NCBI GenBank assembly: GCA_029255685.2
Contig: CM055313.2
Location: 75,866,641 to 75,930,640 of the forward strand
Source: Silene conica
Taxonomy: Eukaryota > Streptophyta > Magnoliopsida > Caryophyllales > Caryophyllaceae
DNA length: 64,000 nucleotides
Direction of reading: 5' to 3'
Shown here piece after piece: positions 9,800 to 21,700 of this stretch. Below the pieces are notes generated by a model. It saw nothing but the letters and a program-made list of their open reading frames with translations, did not search any database and was not told the DNA's origin. Position 1 is the first letter of the stretch. Each line of letters opens with the position of its first letter. Position numbers and translations under genes: made by a program.

Positions 9800-11434
9800 A
9801 GTCCAAGTTTGGAAGACATATATCTGTGTTGAGTACCCCTAAGGGTTTGGTCATGATATCTGTTAGTTGTTGATCTGAATTGACATGCTGAGTATATAGG
9901 CCAGAATCCTTCTTCTTGCTTATCACGCACAAAATGACAATCAACATTGAGATGTTTTGTGCATTCATGGAAAACGGGATTAAGAGCAATGTACTTTGCA
10001 GCTTTGTTGTCACAGTAGAGAGGAATTGGCAATGGAACTGTGATATTCAAATCTTGTAGTAATGTTGCCAACCAGACCAGTTCACTGATTGTGTATGACA
10101 TGCTTCTGTATTCTGCTTCTGTGGAGTTTTTGCTAACAGTCTTTTGCTTCTTTGTCTTCCCAGAGATCAAAGCTTTGCCAAAGAATACACAATAGCCACT
10201 CAAACTTCTAAACTAAATGGACATTGTGCCCAATAATCTGCATCTGTATATGCTCTGAGAGTAAGATCTGTTTTGGCAGGATAAAATAAACCCATATTGA
10301 CAATACTCTTCAGATATTTGACAACATGTAAAGTAGCATTAAGATGTGGTATCCTTGGTTGTGTCAAGAATTGACTCAAATGGTGGACTGAATATGATAT
10401 ATCCGGCCTGCTTAAGCTTAAATATAACATTCTGCCTATCAATCTTCTGTATTGTTCAGGATTAGTTAGCAGCTCACCTTCATCAATGCTTAACTAGAGT
10501 CCTTTTGGTAATGGAAAATCAGCATTGCTGCAGTTTTCCATTCCAGTATCTTTAATTATGTCAAGTATATATTTCATTTGGTTAATGACAATGCTTGTTT
10601 CATTTCTTGACAGTTTCAAACCCAGAAAATACCTTACTTGCCCCAGATCCTTAATGGTAAATTTTTGATGCAAGCCATTTTTAACTTGCTAAATCTGAGC
10701 ACCATTATCTCCAGTAAGCAACACATCATCTACATACACCAATGCAATAAGAAATGCTCAGTTTTTGTATATTGTCTTGTGAACAAAGAATAGTCATTCT
10801 AGATTGTGTAAATCCAAGACTGATCAAATACTTGGTAAGTTCCTTATTCCATTGTCGTGAGGCTTCTTTGAGTCCATACAAGGACTTTTTTAGCTTAAAA
10901 ACTTGACCAGGTTTTGCCTTTGTATACCCCTGGAGAACTGTCATATATACTTCTTCATCTAGATATCCATGCAAAAAAACATTGTTGATATCTAATTGAT
11001 GTAATGGCCACTCTTTTGCACAAGCAACTGCTATGAGAGATCTGACAGTTGTAAACTTGGCCACTGGAGAGAAGGTATGCTTGTAGTCCCTATCCTTGAC
11101 TTGATTGAAACCATTAGCTACCAATCGTGCCTTGTATCTTTCAACGCGCCATCTGCTTTATGCTTAATCTTATAGACCCACTTATGTCCTATTGTTGATT
11201 TACTAGTTGGAAACTCAGTAAATTCCCATGTTCGAGTTTTCTCCAAAGCTTGTAACTCTGATTCCATGGCTTCAACCCATTTTGCATTCTGTATAGCTTG
11301 TGCATAATGAGTTGTTTAAGGTTCTGCTATAACATTGGCTAATGAAGCAACATAATCAACATCAAACTTTTGTAAATCTGTCAAGATAGAAGCATGTAAA
11401 GCTTGTCTTGCTGTTTCTTGAGATGATCTAGTAG
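9800..11434 (-). pseudogene. Copia E polyprotein, C-terminal part: reverse transcriptase and RNase H
   Basis: Minus-strand fragments in order: connection region with EAMESELQALEKTRTWEF (about 11290-11220), RT block DRDYKHTFSPVAK, then LHQLDINNVFLHGYLDEEVYM and FKLKKSLYGLKEASRQWN (11124-10800), then RPDISYSVHHLSQFL and AYTDADY (10442-10205), then copia RNase H TVSKNSTEAEYRSM, CDNKAA and KHLNVDCHFVRDK (10140-9910). At least three frameshifts or stops separate them, and part of the region around 10200 appears deleted. The RT motif INNVFLHG and the TEAEYR signature are diagnostic of Ty1/copia. It would copy and remove retroelement RNA, but this copy cannot be translated through. Confidence 0.88.
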
Positions 11435-11819
11435 TGTATTAACACCCTCATAATCCAAGGCCTTTAGATAGGACCATCAGACTATGAAAGTACTACCATC
11501 TCAGTTTCATGAGGAATAATATCATGATCAACAACTGAAGCAACATTTATTAAGGTAATGATTAAAGTATATTGTACAACCCTCTGATAAACAATCATAA
11601 ACAAAACTGTCTGCGGAAGCTAGGTAACTATCAAGACACTGTATGACTGCGTGATTCCCATCCTCCTCGAGCTAGCAAGTATCAACATGTACGAACCTGA
11701 AAAGTTGCTCACCATTACATGGATTATCACAGCGCAACAAACCACAAACGTCAGAAACTGTTGTAATAAGACGGTCACAATACAATAACATAAACCACAA
11801 TCTGATAATCACCAATAGC

Positions 11820-11870
11820 TTATATCACTGTCACACAACCAAGTGGCGGCAACACAACCAAGTGGCGGCC
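11820..11870. repeat. Short tandem duplication in the left LTR of C
   Basis: The 19-bp stretch containing ACAACCAAGTGGCGGC is present twice here but only once at the corresponding position of the right LTR (about 52250). This explains much of the length difference between the two LTRs. Confidence 0.7.
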
Positions 11871-12085
11871 TTTAGCCCCACACCAATTCCCCCATTTACC
11901 GCAGCAAGGGGTACCTAGACCATTAATGTGCACATCCTCTCCGTGGCGGGTCTCACGATAAGCGATCATATGAGTGAGATCCGTTTCCCGCAACAACGGT
12001 CCCACACATTACCTTTCCAATCTCAATACTCATACAATAACACAGTGATATCAGATAATACGACGGTATCATCACAATCAATATT

Positions 12086-13332
12086 TGTAACACCCCCATT
12101 TACCTAGGAGCCTGAACTAGGACTTCCAGAGTAAATATGACTGTTACCATCCTGGATGAACTAGGGTAGTAGATAATCACAGTGAAAGACACACAGTACT
12201 TTAAATTATAAATGATCAAACTGAAAGCTATTACAAAGCAAAGTTCCAAAACAACTGTTATAAAACAAATGAAGACTATAAGAGAGACTAGGTGATCTAA
12301 AGCTAGGTCGGTCCAATCCATGTCTCTCCTCCATGCCCAGTCCTAGTCCACTTGTCTCTGACCTGAAAGATCTACTCCCCATTCCGGATCATTGTAGGTG
12401 AACACGAATACACTGTCAACCTCGCGGTTGAGTAGGATAACATAATAATATAAAATGCAACAATGTAATATGCAAATGCAATTCCAATGCCGAGCTCAAT
12501 CACAACCCGAAACACCAATCATAACCCGAAACACCAACCCATACCGAACCTCCAGGCAGAGTATCATCGACCGTCGTCGAATATCAGCAATAAGCTGAAG
12601 AAACCAGGGCTGGCCTGCAGACCACCCTGGGCTCTATATCAAAATCCTCTTATCAAAAATGCAAATGCTATATATGCTCATGAATGCATCAATAAACAAT
12701 CAATACTTAAATATCACTCTCATATGAACATGCTTGCATTCACAACATGTAATACAACCAGTCATACATATAACCTTCACAGAATACGGTATTAGTGTAT
12801 CCTACCTGGAATAGTAGTCTGAAAATAAGCAACACCGTCTAGAAATACTCCACCTCGAATTCCGTTCCTATAAATATTACTTAATTCAAAAGCTATTCGT
12901 ACAATTAACATCACTAACTCAATTACTTGTTTCATGCTCATTTTCGTGCCAAAAATAAACTTACTACAACTAATACTTACTAAAAATAGTACTTACTAAA
13001 AATAACATCTGACTAAATAAACCACCAAATTTACTAAAACATGATTCATACTAATAATAATAACATCATTAACATATTGTCATACAATTGCAAAAATATT
13101 AGAATTACCATAACTACAATATGTACCCACAATAAGATTACTGCTATTACTAACATATTTTTTATTATGTCATAAACTAATACCATCATTAATAATAATA
13201 ATAAACAATAATAATAATGATAATATAATCCATAATAGCAAAAATTAGTGTAAGCAATAACAATTAATTGGTCAATAATAATAAAAACAATAATAAAAAC
13301 AATGATAATTACCCATAATAAAATAATAATAG

Positions 13333-13404
<72 letters not shown>

Positions 13405-14488
13405 GCAATGATTGGCACACAACAACAACTAACACGAGCAACTCACGAAAACCCCACGCAAAACAGTACGCCCAACAGCCCAGACCACCACCGTGAACCC
13501 CCTGACAAACACCGCTTTTGACACCAACCACCACCACTGACTCCACCTGCGACACCACCAGGCTCGCCTCTGAGCCATGGTGGTTCCAGGGAGGTCAATA
13601 GCAGTCGCTGACACCACTAAAACCACCAATAACGACCTGTTACAAACCCACCCTGCACAAACCGTATTGACTTCACGCGACAGACACTAAAACGAAACCT
13701 GACACAGATTCGATATGGACCACCACGACCCACCGTGGTAACCACCCCCAAAACACCATGACTACCACCAAACCCATACCCATATTACCCAGAAAAAACG
13801 TGAACTGCCTCAAAATCATACACAAAATCGCGCGCATAAACCCCCTGTTCTGAAACGACACAGGCAACTCTGACACGGGTACTTAACAGCCTTCGTGGGT
13901 GGTCCTAGACGGCCAAAGACCCTAACATCTATGGTCTAAATACAACTACTAACATCATAGATTAATATTACAATGAGATCAGACTAAAACAACATGATTA
14001 CATACTTATAATTACGAAAAGAAAACAGGCAGACATAGCGCAAAGAAGGGAAATACTAGTGACAGTACCGTGTTTCAGAGGCAAACGACGACCTTTGACC
14101 ACCCCTAGACCACCGTGCAACCCTTGTCCTTACTCCTTGATGTGGCGGCAGTGAGAGTATGTGAGAGTGGGAGGCGTTTTAGGGTTAGGGTTAGGTTTTC
14201 GAGGAGCTTATATATATAGGCAGCAGATGGAAATTGTTGTGGTTTTTGGTGTTTGGAACGTGTAAGTGTTGATAAGGGCTGGACTACTCAGCCTTGGGCA
14301 CGCATCTCGAGGCCCACGAAACATTGCTAACTCGATTAACCGCTCCCGACACTTACTTATAACATATAGTTTATAAAATACTAAATCGATTAATCAAAAT
14401 ACGAAATAATAAATACTTATCATATCAAATAAATAAATAAATAATAAAATAAAACATAATAAAACACGATAAAATACGTAGTATTACA
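12086..14488 (-). repeat. Element A 3' LTR
   Basis: 2403 bp, matched by 31439-33826 (2388 bp). Much of the length difference lies in the (AAT)n microsatellite. A purine-rich tract on the minus strand at 14489-14502 (AAGGAGGGAAGAC) is the polypurine primer next to this 3' LTR. Long apparent ORFs in it are microsatellite translations, not genes. Confidence 0.9.
13334..13403. repeat. (AAT)n microsatellite in the LTR of A
   Basis: Uninterrupted AAT/ATA repeat of about 23 units; the matching site in the other LTR (about 32692-32732) is shorter, so slippage occurred after insertion. It produces spurious poly-Asn and poly-Leu frames. Confidence 0.95.
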
Positions 14489-14669
14489 GTCTTCCCTCCT
14501 TAAATTGAACCCGAAGTTCACCATCCCCATGGTCAACGAACTGGTCACTAGGCACGTAACGAACACAAAGTGTGATATCATAAACATCAAGAACCAATAA
14601 GACTACTCTAAAACACAAAATGTCACATTATACCCTCCTAAAAAGAAGGTTATGTCCTCGTAACATACC

Positions 14670-15802
14670 TTAAGTAAACAGCTCAGGATACTTCTCCTTC
14701 ATCGAAACCTCAGTCTCCCAGGTAGCCTCCTTGACATTATGATTGGTCCATAATACTTTGACTAGCGCGGTCTCCCCGTTCCTGGTCTTCCTCACCTTTC
14801 TGTCGAGGATCTCCTTGGGTATCTCCTCATAGGTCAAATGGTCATCGACCTCAATGACCTCATGGTCAAGGACATGCGAAGGATCACTGATATACCTCCT
14901 CAGCTGCGATACATGGAACACATTATGCACCCTGGCTAACGCTGGAGGTAGAGCTAATCGATAAGCTACCTCTCCAACTCTCTCCAAGATCTCAAATGGT
15001 CCGATGAACTTCTGACTCAGCTTGCCCCTCTTGCCAAACCTCATCACTCCTCTCATAGGTGATACCTTCAGTAAGACCTTCTCTCCTGCATCAAATGTGA
15101 TGTCACTCCTCTTTAGATCATCATAACTCTTCTGTCTATCTTGTGCAGCTCTCATCTTCTGACGAATCACATGGACCTGTGCTACCATTTCCTGAATCAT
15201 CTCAGGTCCCAAAGTCACTACATCAGCTCTATCCTTCCAACAAACTGGACTCCTACACTTCCTCCCATATAGTGCCTCAAATGGAGCCATCCCAATGCTA
15301 CTATGGTAACTGTTGTTGTACCAAAACTCTATCAGATCAAGTCTGTCCTCCCAAGATCCTCCAAACTCTAGCACACAAGCCCTCAACATATCCTCCAGTG
15401 TCTGAATAGTTCTCTCCGTCTGACCATCTGTGGCTGGATGAAATGTTGTACTCATTTTCAAGGTAGTTCCCATCAATGACTGTAATTCTTGCCAAAACTT
15501 AGAGATAAACCTGGAATCATGGTCAGATACAATATCTCTTGGTACACCATGAAGCTTCACCACATGCTTGATGTAAGCCTTAGCCAGCTCAGCTTTACTC
15601 CGCGTCTCCTTCATTGGAATGAAATGGGCTGATTTGGTTAGCCTATCAACGATCACCCATATCATATCATTTCCCTTCGAAGTCCTAGGCAAACGTACAA
15701 TAAAATCCATCGAAATGCTCTCCCACTTCCACTCAAGTACATCCAATGGTTGCAACTTCCCTTGTGGCCTCTTGTGTTCTCCTTTCACTCTCTGACATAC
15801 CA
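14670..15802 (-). pseudogene. Element A integrase core and chromodomain-like C-terminus
   Basis: Open minus-strand frame continuing the pol gene broken by element B. It starts VCQRVKGEHKRP (last Cys of the HHCC zinc finger) and shows the catalytic triad contexts SMDFIVRLP, IVSDHDSRFISKFW and HPATDGQTERTIQTLED. Then come the GPFEILERVG and HVSQLRRYI blocks of chromovirus integrases, and a chromodomain-like tail (VKVLWTNHNVKEATWETE) up to the stop at 14670. Such tails are thought to target insertion to heterochromatin. The stretch itself looks undamaged, but its 5' part is separated by 10.5 kb of element B (TSD TACCA at 15798-15802 and 26273-26277). Confidence 0.9.
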
Positions 15803-16514
15803 TGTAAAACCCCTCGTGAAAGCGGAAATATAAACATACAAAAATACTAAAAATGCAGCGGAATTAAAACTTTTTAAAAGATAAACAACATGCGAGAAGT
15901 CTTAAACTGAAACTGAAACTGAAACTGAAATAGATAAGTAACAGTTCTAAGTACGGAAATGAAATATATACACAGCCTGGGATGGAACATCCCTACAGGC
16001 ACCAAAACGTAAAGTATCAAAAGTCTAACAGTCTAGCTAACGATAGGGTATAAGTCATATGATGAAGGATCATCACTCGCTAGCCCTCCTGTGAACCCAT
16101 CTCCAACCTGCATGTACCTACATACATGAAAACATGTACGCCACAATCAGTGGGGAGTGACTAGAGTTCTCCTAGCCACCTTTTGTGACAACACGTAACA
16201 CATAAAACAATACAGAATACTCTAACATATATCAACATGTGAAGCATAAACAACTCATCAACTGATCTCAGACTATCATGCAAACTCTAGCGCATGGCTC
16301 TCAACCAACTTCATAAACCGTTAGGAAGGAGAGCCGGTTTCCCTACTGGTTACCTAGTCGGGGGTCTTTCAATCCAACTATTTATGAAACTGAACTAAGA
16401 GTCACCCAATGCCTTGGATGATCAACCACAATTTAACAAACAATCATTTACTCATCGTTATCAAACTCTATATCTGACACGTACCAACTCAAGGCAAGCA
16501 GATAAAATCAGCAA

Positions 16515-17080
16515 GTAAAAGGTTCAGCGGTCAACTTAAGACATAACCTAATACCAAGTCAATCAGCAAGTGTAAAGGTTCAGCGGTCAACTTAAGACAT
16601 AACCTAAACACCAAAACATTCAGCAAGCAAGGACTCAGAGGCCAACTTAAGGCATGGACCTGCCAATCAGCAAGACACTAGACTCAGCGGCCAACTTAAG
16701 GCATAGACTAGCATCCAAAAGTAAAGGACTCAGAGGCCAGCTTAAGGCATGTCCCTTCACCACATCACAAGGTACTAAACTCAGAGGCCAGCTTAAGGCA
16801 TGTTCTAGCACCAAACATCTGCACCCCGGGCAAGGTGTCAGTTCCTTAGCTACCCCGTTGTGCAGCTGCTCTACTCGTCAGACTCAGAGGCCAACTTAAG
16901 GCATGTTCCAACGCGATCACTATCACACATGTCTGGACTCAGAGGCCAGCTTAAGGCATGTGCCAGACACGACAAACATACACATATAGGGCTCAGAGGC
17001 CAGCTTAAGGCATATCCCCATATATGACAAACAACTCACGTATTAAGTTCAGAGGCCAGCTTAAGGCATAACTTAATACG
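16515..17080. repeat. Tandem hairpin array with conserved core, LTR of B
   Basis: About ten units, each with a core of the form GGCCAGCTTAAGGC (or GGCCAACTTAAGGC, GGTCAACTTAAGAC) preceded by CAG(A/C)G and followed by AT. Each core is flanked by arms that differ between units but pair with each other. Examples: CGTATTAAGTT with AACTTAATACG (17039-17080, 11 of 11); CATGTCTGG with CCAGACACG (16928-16971); GTGTAAAGGTT with AACCTAAACAC (16570-16611, 10 of 11). Inside the core GCC pairs with GGC, and the variant GTC pairs with GAC. The same array is in the partner LTR (24088-24654). Confidence 0.85.
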
Positions 17081-17373
17081 CATCAACACAATATCAACCA
17101 AAGTCTATGAACTAGTCTATAGTTCTACTTTTCTTAATTTCTAATCAACACTTAATTGACCCCGGGAACTAAGTTGAGGGAGAGCCGGTTTCCCTTTCGG
17201 TTACCCGACCGGGGGGTCTCTATCCTTACTCCATTCCCGAACCCAATATAATGTTGCCCATCCTCCGGGGACCTCAAATACATGTCACGAGTATACAAAA
17301 CAAGTTTCAATCAAAACCGATTAACCGTTTGAAAGTTACGAACGATTTACAATTCAAAATTAGCTTACAGGGG

Positions 17374-17762
17374 TCCCCAGCCGGTCGGCAGGCAGCCGGT
17401 CGGCCGGCTGGTGACCTCCTCAGCCTACACTTCCTTTTCGAAAACAAACCACACAAGGACTCCCAGCCGATCGGCAGGCAGCCGGTCGGCCGGCTGGGAA
17501 CCCCATTCCCAAACCTTCGCAAAATATAACCCTACCCCAAATGCACTCCCAGCCGGCTGGCAGGCGGCCGGTCTGCCGGCTGGGCTCCCCTTCTTCCTAG
17601 GTTTTTCGCAAACAAGACACAACACAAGGGACTACCAGCCGGTCGGCAGGCAGCCGGTCGGCCGACTGGCAGTCCAAGGCCAAATTCTCAAAAACACGAA
17701 AAACACCCAAACGCACTCTCAGCCGGTCGACCGGCGGCCGGTCGGTCGACCGGCTCAGAGAG
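17374..17762. repeat. GC-rich palindrome array, LTR of B
   Basis: Five imperfect palindromes spaced about 70-80 bp, built on CAGCCGGTCGGC...GCCGGCTGG. The last (about 17718-17762) is close to a perfect hairpin: CTCTCAGCCGGTCGACC against GGTCGACCGGCTCAGAGAG. Flanking bases also pair (e.g. TCCCAG/CTGGGA). The corresponding array in the other LTR is 24945-25321, where one palindrome lost its centre. Confidence 0.85.
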
Positions 17763-18778
17763 CCTGTAACGAAAATCGCACTTTTCCAATCCTTTTCAAA
17801 CTTCACAAATCGACCTATAAACTTCAATATTCACTACAAGTATGATTTGCACAACATTATAAACATCAAATATCACTATCCTAACAGCATACAAGTCCCA
17901 TAACAATCCTCAAATGATTATATAGAGTATCCGTCGCAAAATGTGCAAATTTCAGAAAAACAACATATGATCTTAAGAACATCAACAAGCTTGAATTCAA
18001 CACAATAACACATTCCTAAACATGTTACTAAGTCCTTTAAGTATTATATTTCAACAAAAATCAGAAACTAAACACAAGAACACAACAAACTTGCTAATAT
18101 ACACATAAAGGCCGAGTTATCTCATTATCGTCACCTTTCGAGCGATTCCGGCTAAAGATCCTCCTCAACCAAGTAGCTATCGACCTCTGGATCGTCTAAG
18201 CCCACTCCTACAAACAAAGAAAACGGATTTAAGGACTCAAAACGGAATTTAAGGGAAAACAGCCCTATTTTCAAAGTTAAGGATTTACAAAAAGAAAGTG
18301 ATAGATGGCTTGGAAATCGAATGAGGATTCCGAAAATGCTATTGTTACCTCGATTTGATTACCGGATGATGAAGAAAAGCTCAAAAGAAATGTTTATCAA
18401 TGGAGGTTTTATGAGAAAGTGTTTAACAGTGGAAATATTTGAGGATGGAGGAATATATCGATGGAAAGGGGTTTATGGGGTTTTATGGACTGTCCTTTCC
18501 GAGTAAATAAAATGGGTCGGACACTTGAACGAATATTTAAGATACGAGTTTAAGTTTACCAAGTTTGTATTCGTCTTAAGGACTTAAGGTTCTTAAGACG
18601 GATCTTACTAATTAAATTAAAACCTTTCACAATAAATTATTAAAATATGATTTTATTACGTAAAATAATTTAAAACGTTTAAACTAGATTTTACGAAAAT
18701 ACGGGATGTTACAATCACCCCAACTTCAAAAAGTTTCGTCCTCGAAACTCGAACGGACAAAAATCTATATACTATACC

Positions 18779-21700
18779 TCAATCGAATAAGAAGGGATGC
18801 GCAGCACGCATCGATGCCTCAGTCTCCCATGTCTGCTCCTCGACATCAACGCAACGCCATAAAATCTTCACCAAGGGCACCACCTTGCTCCTAAGCTTCC
18901 TCTCCTGTCGGTCAAGGATCTTCACTGGACGCTCCTCGAAGGCAAGACTCGGCTCTAGGTTCTCGATCTCTCTGTGCAGCACATGACTCGGGTCACTAAC
19001 ATATCTGCGGAGCTGGGAAACGTGAAAGACGTTATGAACCTTGCCCAAACTAGGAGGCAAGTCCAAACGGTAAGCTACGGCGCCAATCTTCTTCGCAATC
19101 ACAAAAGGTCCAATGTACTTAGGGCTCAGCTTGCCCTTAACGCCAAACCTCTTGACGCCCTTCATCGGAGACACCCTCAAAAAGACACTGTCAACCTCCT
19201 CGAACTCTAAGGGTCTACGACGGACATCAGCATAGGACTTCTGCCGGTCCTGAGCGGCCTTCATCATATTCCTAATGAGCTGTACATGGTCAATGGTCTC
19301 AGCTAGCTGGTCAGGTCCAAGGTCGTGCACGTCACTCGCCTGATCCCAACAGATCGGGCTACGGCACTTCCTCCAGTAAAGAGCCTCGTACGGAGCCATA
19401 CCAATGGTAGCATGGTAACTGTTGTTGTAAGAAAACTCTACCAACGGCAAACACTGCTCCCAAGAACTCTGAAAATCGAGGGCACAAGCGCGGAGCAAAT
19501 CCTCTAGTGTCTGTATGGTCCTCTCAGATTGCCCATCGGTCGCGGCATGAAAAGCAGTACTCATCAACAAACGGCTACCCATAGCCTCCTGTAAAGCCTT
19601 CCAGAATCTGGAGCAAAAACGAGGATCACGATCTGAAACGATCTCTTTCGGCACACCATGATAGCGGACTATCTCAGCAATATAAGCCCTGGCTAATCGA
19701 TCCATGTCCCACGTCTCTCTGATCGGCACGAATCTAGCACACTTAGTTAGTCGATCCACAATAACCCAAATCGCATCTTTGCCTCCCACAGTCTTAGGCA
19801 AAGCTGTCACAAAATCCATAGATATGCATTCTCACTTCCACTGAGGAACGGGAAGCGGCTGTAGCAAACCACCAGGTCTCATATGCTCTATCTTGACTTG
19901 TTGACAAGTCAAGCACCTACTAACGTAATCCAAGATCTCCTTCTTCATACCAAGCCACCAAAACATTAGCCTCAAATCCTTGTGCATCTTCTCTCCTCCT
20001 GGATGAACGGAATACGGTGTCAAGTGAGCCTCATCAAGAACCCTTTTCCTCAAATCTGGCACATCGGGAACATACATCCTACCACGGAACCTAAGGAAAC
20101 CATCAGCATCAATCACTAAGTCAGGTGCAACACCACTCGAAATCTTAGCCTCGAATTTCTTGAAATCGGCATCTGAAGGTAAACTCCGGCGAATCTCCCA
20201 ATATAAAGACGGCTCGGCAGTCATAGCAGCTAACCAATCAAAACCACTACCCACCATCTCTAACCTCAGCTTCCGGAACTCGGAACACAACTCATCGGGC
20301 AATACTCTGATGGCACTCATCGAGTGAGAAGTCTTGCGGCTAAGCGCATCGGCAACTACATTGGCTTTTCCCTCGTGATATAACAACTCGATGTCGTAAT
20401 CTTTCACCAACTCTAGCCAACGTCTCTGTCTCATGTTAAGGTCTTTCTGGGTGAAAATATACTTAAGACTCTTGTGATCTGTGAAAATGCGGCAGTGGGA
20501 TCCAATCAGGTAATGTCGCCACATCTTCAGAGCATGAACGACTGCAGCCAACTCCAAATCATGTGTCGGATAGTTCACCTCATGAACTCTCAACTGTCTA
20601 GATGAGTAGGTTATCACTTTACCACTCTGCATCAGTACGCATCCAAGTCCTAACATCGAAGCATCACAATATACATCAAAGTCAACCCCGATCTCTGGCA
20701 AAGCAAGTATAGGAGCGGAGGTCAACCTAGTCTTCAGCTCCTGGAAAGAACTCTCGCACTTGTCGGTCCACACAAATTTAGCTTCTTTCTTCAGCAACTG
20801 AGTCATCGGGCGAGCTAATCTAGAGAAATCCTCAACAAATCTACGATAATAACCAGCCAATCCAAGGAAACTACGGATCTCTCCAACATCTTTGGGACTC
20901 TCCCAATCCACAACGGCCTCAATCTTTGCGGGATCAACCATAACTCCCTCACTAGATATCACATGTCCAAGAAATGAAACCTTAGAAAGCCAAAACTCAC
21001 ACTTAGAGAACTTCGCGAACCACTTCTGTCGACGCAAAATCCCAAGAATCAATCTAAGATGCTCAGCATGCTCCTCATCGGTCTTAGAGTAAATGAGGAT
21101 ATCATCAATAAACACCACAACACAAGTGTCAAGATACTCACTAAAGGTACGGTTCATCTGATCCATGAAGATAGCAGGTGCATTAGTCAACCCAAAAGGC
21201 ATAACCACGAACTCAAAATGTCCATATCTGGTACGAAAAGCAGTCTTCGCAATATCAGCCTCTCTCACTAGAATCTGATGATAACACGATCGAAGATCAA
21301 TCTTAGAAAACCTCGAAGCACCTCTCAACTGATCAAACAAATCATCTATCCTAGGCAAAGGATATCGATTCTTCACGGTCACTCGGTTCAGCTCTCTATA
21401 GTCAATGCACAATCTCATGGAACCATCTTTCTTCTTGACGAACAACACAGGAGCACCCCACGGAGAAGCACTAGGTCTAATGAAACCTTTCTCGATCATC
21501 TCTTCCAATTGCTGCTTCAACTCTTTCAACTCTGGCGGAGCCATACGGTAAGGAGCTTTAGAAATCGGTCCGGTACCTGGAACAAGCTCAATGGTAAACT
21601 CCACATCTCTCTCTGGCGGTATCCCTGGCAAGTCATCTGGGAAAACATCTGGATACTCTCGAACAATGGCTACATCCTCAAGCTTCGGTAGCGATGGTTT

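Larger units (their letters stand above)
15803..18713 (-). repeat. Element B 3' LTR
   Basis: 2911 bp; its partner at 23382-26272 is 2891 bp. Differences seen include a 6-bp gap near 15880/23456 and loss of about 16 bp from the inside of one GC-rich palindrome in the partner (near 25215). Small frames in it (e.g. 18321-18506, 16654-16899) recur identically in the partner and have no protein-family support. Confidence 0.93.

Noticed and set aside
13046-13558. 170-codon ORF rich in leucine
   Set aside because: Translation of the (AAT)n microsatellite and LTR sequence; the frame differs in the partner LTR.
14184-14204. TAGGGTTAGGGTTAGG, telomere-like repeat
   Set aside because: Under three units, present in an LTR (and with a change at 33527 in its partner); not a telomere.
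16515-17080. CRISPR-like look: about 20-bp repeats with unique spacers
   Set aside because: It lies in the LTR of a plant retrotransposon, repeats vary, spacers pair with themselves, and no cas genes exist; it is a hairpin array.
17251-17845. Overlapping ORFs on both strands with SAGSRSAGW-like repeats
   Set aside because: They follow the GC-rich palindromes; the same frames appear in both LTRs and run antisense to each other.
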